Shown here piece by piece: positions 17,159 through 23,804 of a stretch of 40,045 bases of DNA. Each line of letters begins with the position of its first letter. Position 1 is the stretch's first letter. The position numbers and the translations under genes are program-made. Source of the stretch: CAYRVF01 sp964427535 (lineage in GTDB: Bacteria; Chloroflexota; Ktedonobacteria; Ktedonobacterales; JADMIN01); contig CAYRVF010000033.1 of the NCBI GenBank assembly GCA_964427535.1, positions 1 through 40,045 of the forward strand, given 5' to 3'. The notes below the pieces were generated by a model. The model was not told the DNA's origin and searched no databases. It was given only the letters and a program-made list of their open reading frames with translations.

Positions 17159-18313
17159 ATGGCTCTCACCGTCGGCATCATCGGCATGCCCCTCTCGGGC
17201 AAGACCACCCTCTTCAACGCGCTGACACGGGCGGGCGCGGAGATATCGAGCTACCCGACGAGCAGCGTGCAGGCGAATCGTGCCGTCGTGCAGGTGCCCG
17301 ACGAACGCCTCGACCGGCTCGCCGAGATCTTTCACCCCCGCAAAGTCGTGCCGACCGCCATCGAGTTCGTCGACGTGGCCGGCATGGGGCAGGCCACCGA
17401 GGAGAAGCGGCACGAGGGCCTCAGCCCGGAGTTTCTGGGCCATATCCGCAATGCCGACGCGCTCGCGATGGTCGTGCGCACGTTCGAGAATCCGCAGGTG
17501 CCGCCGCCAGGCGGTCGCATCGATCCGGTCCGCGATCTGCGCGACCTCATCACCGAGCTCATCTTTACCGACCTTGGCACCGTCGAGCGCCGCATCGACT
17601 CGACGGGGCGCAAAGCCAAGTCCGGCGACAAGAAGGTGCTCGAAGAGCTGGAGTTCCTCAAGCGCCTGCGTGAGCACCTGGACAACGGCCACCCGGCCTC
17701 CGAATTCACCTTCTCCTCCATTGAGGAGCCGGTGGTGCGCGAGCTCTTCTTGCTGACGATGAAGCCCCGCTTCTACGTCGTCAACGTCAGCGAGGACTCG
17801 CTCGGCGAGGCCAACGACGTACTCGCGGGCACCGTTGAGGAGGCGCTCGCCGAGGAGCTTGCCGCGGTGCAGGCGGCCCATATATGGGCGAAAACTGATG
17901 GCCGCGAAATCATCGCCGTCTCGGCCAAGCTCGAAGCCGAGCTTGGCGAGCTGCCACCGGAGGATGCCGCGGAATATCTCGAATCGCTCGGCCTGCCCGA
18001 ACTCGGCACGGACAGGGTCATCCAGGCGGGGTACCGCGCGCTCAACCTCATCTCATTCCTCACGGCGGGCGAGGACGAAGTGCGTGCCTGGACCGTGACA
18101 CGCGGATCGAAGGCGCCACAGGCGGCGGGCAAGATTCACACCGATTTCGAGCGCGGCTTTATCCGTGCCGAAGTCGTCCACTACGACGACCTGATGGCCG
18201 ACGGCGGCTCGATGAAGACTGCGCGCGAGCACGGGCACGTTCGCCTGGAGGGCAAAGACTACGTCGTGCGCGACGGCGACATCATCGAGTTCCGCTTCAA
18301 CGTCTCGCGGTAG
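17159..18313 (+). CDS. ychF: redox-regulated ATPase/GTPase YchF (OBG family)
   Basis: A 384-aa cytosolic P-loop protein of the OBG/YchF family, a ribosome-associated ATPase. G1 is GMPLSGKTT (residues 9-17; most YchF proteins have GLPNVGKST). G3 is DVAGMG near 74 and the adenine-specific NxxE motif is NVSE near 207, replacing the NKxD of true GTPases. The C-terminal TGS domain runs from LNLISFLTAGEDEVRAWTVTRGSKAPQAAG to the HGHVRLEGKDYVVRDGDIIEFRFN end. The frame extends 63 codons upstream, but homology starts at the ATG at 17159; the ribosome site there is weak (GCGGAGCG). Length is slightly above the usual ~363. The altered P-loop (PLSG for PNVG) is notable. Confidence 0.88.
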   Translation: MALTVGIIGMPLSGKTTLFNALTRAGAEISSYPTSSVQANRAVVQVPDERLDRLAEIFHPRKVVPTAIEFVDVAGMGQATEEKRHEGLSPEFLGHIRNADALAMVVRTFENPQVPPPGGRIDPVRDLRDLITELIFTDLGTVERRIDSTGRKAKSGDKKVLEELEFLKRLREHLDNGHPASEFTFSSIEEPVVRELFLLTMKPRFYVVNVSEDSLGEANDVLAGTVEEALAEELAAVQAAHIWAKTDGREIIAVSAKLEAELGELPPEDAAEYLESLGLPELGTDRVIQAGYRALNLISFLTAGEDEVRAWTVTRGSKAPQAAGKIHTDFERGFIRAEVVHYDDLMADGGSMKTAREHGHVRLEGKDYVVRDGDIIEFRFNVSR

Positions 18314-18412
18314 AGCCCCCTCCCCCGGCTGACGCCGAGAGCGGGGGAACACTGACACACCGCATGTGTCTGGCTCTGCTCTCCTGGCATCGCGCAGAAC
18401 CTCTCCCCCTAC

Positions 18413-18435
18413 CCCCTCCCCTTGGAGGGGAGGGG
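18413..18435. repeat. REP-like GC hairpin between convergent genes
   Basis: CCCCTCCCCT-TGG-AGGGGAGGGG is a perfect 10-bp-arm hairpin with a 3-nt loop, within the 205-bp gap between the ends of ychF and the kinase gene. There is no T-tract. A second, weaker C/G stem (CCCCCG...CGGGGG) lies at about 18322-18348. It could act as a two-way transcription stop or be one copy of a dispersed repeat. Confidence 0.55.
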
Positions 18436-18518
18436 TCGTGCGGCGAGAGTTGGTGGCCAAGGGCAACGTCTGGCTCCTCGCTCCCGGCGTGAACTGCGAG
18501 AGGGGGACAGCCCGCCGC

Positions 18519-20348
18519 CTACTTCGCGGCGTTATAGAGCCGAGCGTTCGAGTAGGTGGCTTGACCGTCGGTGCAGATGCCCACCCAGCCGGTGGTATAC
18601 GTCGAGTCGTCATGTGCGGCGACCGGCTGGTTGTTGATGTACATCGTGATCGTGCCGCCCTGGACACTCACGCCGAGATCGAAGCTGGCCGCGAGCGCGC
18701 CGGGCAGCGAATAAGTCCCGAGCGTGCTCGACGTGCCGTCCGCACCGGTCTTGTACAGTGTGATCTGCTGGTGCGTGGGGTCCACCTTATAGAAGTAGCC
18801 CTCCACTGCGAAGTTTGAGCCATTCTGCTGGCCCGCCGCCTCGCGGAAGGCGAGCACGGCATCGCTCGACCCCGGCGAGACGATGGTATCGAAATAGCCA
18901 TCGCCGAGCTGCGCGCTCTGGTTTTCGAGGCACGAGAGCACATTGGGCGTCGTCGCGCTGATCTGCACGGCGCTAGTGCCCTGGCAGGCGCGCTGTGTGC
19001 CAGTGTCGCGCGTCCAGCTAATCGTCTGCGGCTGGTCGCACGTCGGCGCGGGGTCCTGGAAGACGGCCGCCCCAACCGGCACCGGCGGAGCCAGCGGCTG
19101 TGTCACGTCGCTCGATACACCCGGCGTTGCGGTCGTCGTCGAGGTGGCGGTCGAGGCAGTGCCCGTCGCGGTCGCTGTGGCGCCTGCGGCCTGCGTCGAT
19201 GTCTCGCTTGCGGCGCGGGCGGTCGCGGCTCCGGCGGTCGCGGTTGCCGCCGCAGCCTGTTGCTCCTGCTGCTGGCGAAGCACGAGACCAGATGCGCCGA
19301 TGACGCCAGCCAGCAAGACCAACGCCGCGAGCGCGAGCATCCACGTGCGCCAGAGACGCGGGCGCGGTGTCGCCGGCGAAGGCGCCGGGACGGGAGTGGG
19401 AGTGGGAGGCGACGGCGAGGACACCTGTGGCGCGGGCAAGATGGGTGGCGGCGCGACGACCGTCGGCTCGGCGGCAATCTGGCGCTCGCTGCCAGCGGCC
19501 GCCGCACGCAGCGCATCGGCGAACGCGGAGACGGACGGATACCGCTGTGCCGGGTCTTTCGCCAGCGCCCGCAGCACCACCTGCTCGACGGCTGTCGGCA
19601 CGGCGGGATTGATCGAGCGCGGTGGCGGCGGCGGATCGAACATGTGGCCGCGCGTGATCGAGGCCAGGTCGCCCTCGAATGGCGCGCGGCCCGTCAGAAG
19701 CTGATATGCCACCACCGCAAGGGCGTACTGGTCGCTCGCGGGCGAGAACTTGCCGCTGAACTGCTCGGGCGCCATATATGCGAACGTGCCCGTGACCTGC
19801 GTGCGCTGCGAGGTCGTGTTCTCCGCGCGGGCCACGCCGAAGTCCGCCAGCAGCGCATGCCAGCGGCCGTCCGGCTCGATGCGGATCAGCACGTTGCCCG
19901 GCTTCACGTCGCGATGGATCACGCCCCGGTCGTGCGTATATTGCAGCGCGCTGGCGATCTGTCCGACGAGATCGGCGACGAAGGGCACCGGCGCGGGCAA
20001 CGCCAGCGGACGCGCCGCACGCCCACGCATCGCATCCGCCAGCGACCCTTCGGGAGCGTACTGCATGATGAGGAAGAGCAGGTCGCCCGCGACGCCGCTA
20101 TCATGCACTGGCAGAATGTTGGGGTGCGAGAACTGGCCGAGCAGCGCTGCCTCGCGTGCGAACTGCTTCGCGACGTCCGCCGCGTCCCGTGACGGAAACG
20201 AGAGCTCATCGGGCTGCACGACCTTCACGGCGACCATGCGGTTGCCCATGCGGCGCTGCTCCGCGAGATAGACCTCGCCCATGCCGCCTTCGCCGATCTT
20301 GCGGATCAGCTTGCAGCCGCCCAACTCGCGCCCTTCGAGACTCAGCAT
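18519..20348 (-). CDS. Hanks-type Ser/Thr protein kinase with C-terminal extracytoplasmic domain
   Basis: A 609-aa receptor-like kinase. Kinase domain about residues 12-285: glycine loop GEGGMGEVYLAEQ (19-31), VAIK-type lysine K42 in AVKVV, catalytic HRDVKPGNVLI (145-155), DFGVAR (169-174) and APEQ (193-196). All active residues are intact. A Pro/Val linker (about 295-332) leads to one transmembrane helix (about 334-357). A Gln/Ala/Thr-rich low-complexity stretch (about 358-420) precedes a C-terminal ~150-residue beta-rich domain (FAVEGYFYKVD...FDLGVSVQGGTITMYINNQ) that resembles the concanavalin/LamG or DUF1080 type and would lie outside the membrane. AGAGGAG lies 9 nt before the ATG at 20348. 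The ligand is unknown. It lies downstream of DinB-like and FAH genes in the same direction. Confidence 0.9.
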   Translation of the reverse strand: MLSLEGRELGGCKLIRKIGEGGMGEVYLAEQRRMGNRMVAVKVVQPDELSFPSRDAADVAKQFAREAALLGQFSHPNILPVHDSGVAGDLLFLIMQYAPEGSLADAMRGRAARPLALPAPVPFVADLVGQIASALQYTHDRGVIHRDVKPGNVLIRIEPDGRWHALLADFGVARAENTTSQRTQVTGTFAYMAPEQFSGKFSPASDQYALAVVAYQLLTGRAPFEGDLASITRGHMFDPPPPPRSINPAVPTAVEQVVLRALAKDPAQRYPSVSAFADALRAAAAGSERQIAAEPTVVAPPPILPAPQVSSPSPPTPTPVPAPSPATPRPRLWRTWMLALAALVLLAGVIGASGLVLRQQQEQQAAAATATAGAATARAASETSTQAAGATATATGTASTATSTTTATPGVSSDVTQPLAPPVPVGAAVFQDPAPTCDQPQTISWTRDTGTQRACQGTSAVQISATTPNVLSCLENQSAQLGDGYFDTIVSPGSSDAVLAFREAAGQQNGSNFAVEGYFYKVDPTHQQITLYKTGADGTSSTLGTYSLPGALAASFDLGVSVQGGTITMYINNQPVAAHDDSTYTTGWVGICTDGQATYSNARLYNAAK

Positions 20349-20429
20349 GCCGTCGCACTCCTCTCGCGCCCCGCGGCATTCGACCAGCGAAATGCTGCTC
20401 GCACGAGTATAGCAGAGACGGCGGCGGCG

Positions 20430-20918
20430 TCAAACAGCCAGCAAGCGCCACCAGTCGATCGTGATCTCGACATGACCGAGATGCAGTCCCAGATGCTCGA
20501 CGGTGTGCGTCAGGCAGCGGCGGTTCATGCGGTCGCCCGCCGGGTGGCGGCTGATCTGGGCGAGCTGCTCGGACGACATCCCGCGCAGCAGCTCATCCGC
20601 CGCGCGCAGGAAGGACTCGAAGCGCGGGCGCATGTCCGCCCACGTGATGTTCGCGGCGAATTCGGCGTCGCGGTCGCGCTCAAGCGGTCCGTTGCCGACA
20701 CAGCTCAACACCCACCATTCGGCGGAGGTGAGGGCATGCATGCAGATGGCCGCGAGCGAGTTCCCATCGGGCGAGGGTGGCGTCCACGTGAAGGCGTCGG
20801 CGGGCAGCGGATCGAGTGCTTCAAGGTACCACGTGACGAGCCGCCGCAGATGGTAGCGATACAGCTCCGATTCGTTCGTCGGCTCCTCGCCCGGCCCTGG
20901 AGGCGTTGGCATCGGCAT
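20430..20918 (-). CDS. DinB-family protein
   Basis: A 162-aa four-helix-bundle protein of the DinB/YfiT superfamily, generally metal-binding and often linked to thiol or small-molecule transferase chemistry. The expected three-histidine set can be placed: His in AAICMHALTSAEWW near residue 64, and two in LTHTVEHLGLHLGHVEI near the C-terminus. Two ATGs, at 20918 and 20912, could start it; GGAGAGGGG lies 8 nt before 20918. The ATG is one base after the stop of the FAH-family gene (TAG-C-ATG), so the two are almost certainly cotranscribed and translationally coupled. The frame extends upstream into that gene but without homology. Confidence 0.8.
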   Translation of the reverse strand: MPMPTPPGPGEEPTNESELYRYHLRRLVTWYLEALDPLPADAFTWTPPSPDGNSLAAICMHALTSAEWWVLSCVGNGPLERDRDAEFAANITWADMRPRFESFLRAADELLRGMSSEQLAQISRHPAGDRMNRRCLTHTVEHLGLHLGHVEITIDWWRLLAV

Positions 20919-20919
20919 G

Positions 20920-21933
20920 CTAGGCACCCCTCTCCCCGGCGATGCGATTACGCAACATGCCGAGCCGCTCGATCTCCAGCTCGATGACATCGCCCGGCCG
21001 CAGCCACGGATGCCGCGCGGTCGTCAGCTCCAGAATACAGCCTGTGCCGCACGTGCCGGAGCCGAGGATATCGCCGGGACGCAGTCGTACCGACCGCGAC
21101 GCCCGCTCGATCATCTGCGGGAAGGTGTAGTACATCGTGCGCGCGTTGTCGCTGGTGAGCTGATCGCCGTTGATGCGTCCGGTCATCGCCAGGTCGAAGC
21201 GCTCGTCCTTACCAGAGCCAACGCGCCTGTCGTCCAGTTCGTCCGGCGTCACGAGGTACGGTCCGAAGGAGGAGGCGAAGTCTTTGCCCTTGGCGGGGCC
21301 GAGGTTCAGCTTCATCTCTTCGCGCTGCAGGTCGCGGGCGCTCCAGTCGTTCATCACCATGTAGCCGGCGATGTAGTCCGGCGCGTCGTCGGCGGCGATG
21401 TCGATGCCCGCACGCCCGATGACGGCCGCCATCTCCAGCTCGAAATCGAGCTCCTGGCTACCATGCGGATAGGGCACATCCTCGTCGGTGCCGTAGAGGG
21501 CGCCGTTGTTCGTGAAGTAGAAGACGGGGAACTGATACCACTCGGGGATCATCTCAGCGTGCCGCAGCGCACGGGCCGCCTTCACATGCTGCTCGAAGGC
21601 GTAGAAGTCACGAACGGACGGCGGCTCGGGCACAGGCGTACGCAGGGGCGTCGTGGCAAGGGGATACGCGAGCCCTGGCTGCTCTCGCAGGTCTTCGGAC
21701 CGCGCTTCGGTAGCCTTCGCCAGTGCCGCACGCACGCCGCTCATCCCGTAGCGCTCCATCCGCAGCAGGTCGCGCATCGTCGCAGGGAGGCCGCGTTCGG
21801 GCAGCGCCACGCCATTGCGCGCGGCCCACGCACCCAGCGACTCCAGATCGAGGATCAGATCGTTCAGCAGCACGCCCGCGCGCTCATCGGCAGCGTCTTG
21901 AGCTTCTGGCGAGACATAGGTAACCAGCTTCAT
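20920..21933 (-). CDS. fumarylacetoacetate hydrolase-family protein
   Basis: A 337-aa member of the FAH superfamily, metal-dependent C-C hydrolases, decarboxylases or isomerases of 2-oxo-diacids in aromatic and sugar-acid breakdown. The metal site is visible in ELDFELEMAAVIGR near residue 170 (acidic residues spaced as DxExE), with GYMVMNDWSARDLQREEMKLNLGPAKGKDF near 190-220, the superfamily hallmark. The final LRPGDILGSGTCGTGCILEL and WLRPGDVIELEIERLGMLRN segments are also typical. The N-terminal ~100-residue extension with PEPPSVRDFYAFEQHV is like that of fumarylacetoacetase-type members. AGGAG sits 10 nt before the ATG at 21933. The exact substrate is not readable. Confidence 0.88.
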   Translation of the reverse strand: MKLVTYVSPEAQDAADERAGVLLNDLILDLESLGAWAARNGVALPERGLPATMRDLLRMERYGMSGVRAALAKATEARSEDLREQPGLAYPLATTPLRTPVPEPPSVRDFYAFEQHVKAARALRHAEMIPEWYQFPVFYFTNNGALYGTDEDVPYPHGSQELDFELEMAAVIGRAGIDIAADDAPDYIAGYMVMNDWSARDLQREEMKLNLGPAKGKDFASSFGPYLVTPDELDDRRVGSGKDERFDLAMTGRINGDQLTSDNARTMYYTFPQMIERASRSVRLRPGDILGSGTCGTGCILELTTARHPWLRPGDVIELEIERLGMLRNRIAGERGA

Positions 21934-22076
21934 ACGTCACGCACTCCTGTGTGGTGTTGTCGCGCCGGTTGAGGGGTGAAGATCCGCAGTCTTCGGCAAC
22001 GGGGTCCCGCAGGAGTATAGCATGCGCGCGGCAGCCACGGGGCATGGCACTGTGCGCTTGCTGCCGTGCATGAGCC

Positions 22077-22106
22077 TTGACACACCTGGGAGCAATCACG
22101 TAAAAT
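22077..22106 (+). promoter_or_regulatory. sigma70-like promoter of tRNA-Glu
   Basis: TTGACA (22077-22082) and TAAAAT (22101-22106) are separated by 18 bp. The -35 is a perfect consensus and the -10 differs at one position. The predicted start lies near 22113, some 33 nt before the mature tRNA. Confidence 0.75.
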
Positions 22107-22145
22107 ACCCTTCGCGGGCCGTTACCGCTATGGCCCGCACCGCAT

Positions 22146-22222
22146 GGCGCATTCGTCTAGCGGCCCAGGACGCCGCCCTCTCAAGGCGGAGATCACGGGT
22201 TCGAATCCCGTATGCGCTACCA
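22146..22222 (+). tRNA. tRNA-Glu (anticodon CTC), CCA encoded
   Basis: Cloverleaf read by hand. Acceptor GGCGCAT (22146-22152) pairs with ATGCGCT (22212-22218), with one G-U pair. The anticodon stem is CCGCC/GGCGG with loop CTCTCAA, giving anticodon CTC, which reads GAG. The T arm is ACGGG-TTCGAAT-CCCGT. Discriminator A and CCA at 22220-22222 are encoded. It is a single-gene unit with its own promoter and terminator. Confidence 0.96.
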
Positions 22223-22226
22223 ACTC

Positions 22227-22255
22227 AGGCCTGGCCGCTGCGCCAGGCCTTTTTT
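22227..22255 (+). terminator. Rho-independent terminator of tRNA-Glu
   Basis: AGGCCTGGC (22227-22235) pairs with GCCAGGCCT (22242-22250) across a 6-nt loop, followed directly by a run of T to 22255. It starts 4 nt after the CCA end. Confidence 0.9.
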
Positions 22256-22276
22256 GCGCCATTGGCGTACATAAAG

Positions 22277-22321
22277 GGTTTGGCATCAGAGGCGTTGGCG
22301 CAACGCCTCTGATGCCAAACC
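22277..22321. repeat. perfect 21-bp-arm hairpin after tRNA-Glu terminator
   Basis: Arms 22277-22297 and 22301-22321 are perfectly complementary with only the GCG triplet at the apex. It lies 21 bp beyond the tRNA terminator and 68 bp before the stop of the convergent unknown gene. There is no T-tract on either side. It may be a two-way stop signal or a palindromic repeat element. Confidence 0.8.
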
Positions 22322-22388
22322 GGCGGGTTGGTGGAAACGGCTTTGAAACCGGCATCTCGAACCACAGCATCACCGACCTACTCGCTGC

Positions 22389-22772
22389 TCAATTTTCTGC
22401 TGTCGGCAATGCTGGCGTTGCTAGCGGGGCCGGCAGATGTGCCGCCTCTGCAAGCGCGCGCTCTAACAACCTAGCGATCATAGTGGCGGCGTGCTCAGCG
22501 GCGGACGCCTGTCTGTTCTGCTCGAACCATTCCTCGGCATGCCGTTCCGTCCAGCGCTCGGGATCGCCGTCTTGCAGGACCAGCCTAGCCCCGTTCTTAT
22601 ACGCGGTGACGCAAATGGTGAATGTGACACTGCCGCCCCTGAGAGTGCGATTGAGTCTCCAGTGGTCCACTATGTCTTGGGCATGCCTGGAAATCTTCTG
22701 CGTTTGCTGCGGCGTTGCGGCATCTGTGTGGCCGTGCATGGTGCTGGTGTCGTCATTGTTCGTCTCAGCCAT
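22389..22772 (-). CDS. hypothetical protein
   Basis: A 127-aa acidic-to-neutral protein I do not recognise. The first ~30 residues are polar and probably disordered (MAETNNDDTSTMHGHTDAA). A central segment, GGSVTFTICVTAYKNGARLVLQDGD, looks like a beta hairpin. A helical C-terminal half, ERHAEEWFEQNRQASAAEHAATMIARLLERALAEAA, follows. The frame opens to 22853, but AAGGAG 8 nt before the ATG at 22772 makes this start likely. It converges on tRNA-Glu and diverges from the DUF1643 gene. Confidence 0.6.
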   Translation of the reverse strand: MAETNNDDTSTMHGHTDAATPQQTQKISRHAQDIVDHWRLNRTLRGGSVTFTICVTAYKNGARLVLQDGDPERWTERHAEEWFEQNRQASAAEHAATMIARLLERALAEAAHLPAPLATPALPTAEN

Positions 22773-23044
22773 ACCAGCGTCTCCTTCTTCGTTCTGCATA
22801 GACGGTCGCCTGCATGGGCATGATGTCACATCTTGATTGGTAGCGGCTAACACAACACACTCTAGCTAGCCAGGCCTTACCTTCTGCGGTTCTAGCACGT
22901 GTTGCTTCCTAGTATCCGGTACGGATGCAGCCCGCCATTCATGCATTCATTCCTGATACAATAGACCTGCGTTGAAAATATGGGGCGATGCGGCCTCATG
23001 CCATATCGACCATACGCAGGCATGAGCAGAAGGGAATCGAGCGT

Positions 23045-23560
23045 ATGCACATCAGGCAGGGCGACGGAGCTGTCATCGTTGGACCTTATCGCTATTCGCT
23101 CTGGCGCACTTGGGATGCTGCACGTCCGCGACTGCTGTGGGTGCTCCTCAACCCGAGCACGGCGGACGCTGACCACGACGACCAGACCGTGGCATGCTGC
23201 AAACGCTTCAGCCAGGAGTGGGGCTATGGCGGACTGGAGATCGTGAATCTGTTTGCCTATCGGGAAACCAACCGGCGCAACCTCAGGTCGGCATCCGACC
23301 CCATCGGTCCCGAGAACGATTCCTACATCGCCGATGCTGCCACCTGTGCTCCCGACACCCTCGTAGGCTGGGGAGAACACGGCACCTACCTGGGGAGAGA
23401 CCGTGCGGTCCTTGCACTGCTCGCGCGATACTCGGACCGGCCACCACTCTGCCTCGGCACCGTTGCCAATGGCGCGCCTCGTCACCCGGCTCGCCTCTCC
23501 AGCACGATCCGGCCGACGCCCTATCCGCAACCGCCGCTGGTTCTGTCTGACATAGATTGA
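23045..23560 (+). CDS. DUF1643 domain-containing protein
   Basis: A 171-aa protein with the DUF1643 pattern. YRYSLWRTWD near residue 18, LLWVLLNPSTADADHDDQTVACCKRFSQEWGYGGLEIVNLFAYR near 30-75, and PDTLVGWGEHG near 110 are the conserved blocks; LCLGTVANGAPRHPARL is the C-terminal block. The family is widespread in bacteria and phages, with no settled function. The frame opens at 22988, but AGAAGGGA about 9 nt before the ATG at 23045 and the family length favour that start. It stands between the unknown 127-aa gene (divergent) and the large LAL regulator. Confidence 0.82.
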   Translation: MHIRQGDGAVIVGPYRYSLWRTWDAARPRLLWVLLNPSTADADHDDQTVACCKRFSQEWGYGGLEIVNLFAYRETNRRNLRSASDPIGPENDSYIADAATCAPDTLVGWGEHGTYLGRDRAVLALLARYSDRPPLCLGTVANGAPRHPARLSSTIRPTPYPQPPLVLSDID

Positions 23561-23804
23561 GCTGCGAGTCTCGTGCCCCGTCTTAGTTGCCGATCCGGCT
23601 AGCTCACACCACTGAGGGGGGAGCGCGATCCCCAGCAAACGGCAGTGATCACACGGGCAATCGCGCTTCGGTGATCCACACTGCCCTGGTGATATACTGG
23701 CCGCAACCGAGCGGCCACATGAGTGATCGATGCTGCCCAGCTCAACCTGTCATTGCGCGCCCGGTGAGCTCTGGACCTGACCATGGCCGAGAAATCCATC
23801 GCCT

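Noticed and set aside
19260..20192. 310-residue plus-strand frame
   Set aside because: Antisense to the Ser/Thr kinase gene, which carries every kinase motif; the mirror has none.
20917..21972. 351-residue plus-strand frame
   Set aside because: Antisense to the fumarylacetoacetate hydrolase-family gene; no recognisable protein features.
22277..22321. part of a CRISPR array
   Set aside because: Single palindrome without spaced repeats; no cas genes anywhere in the window.
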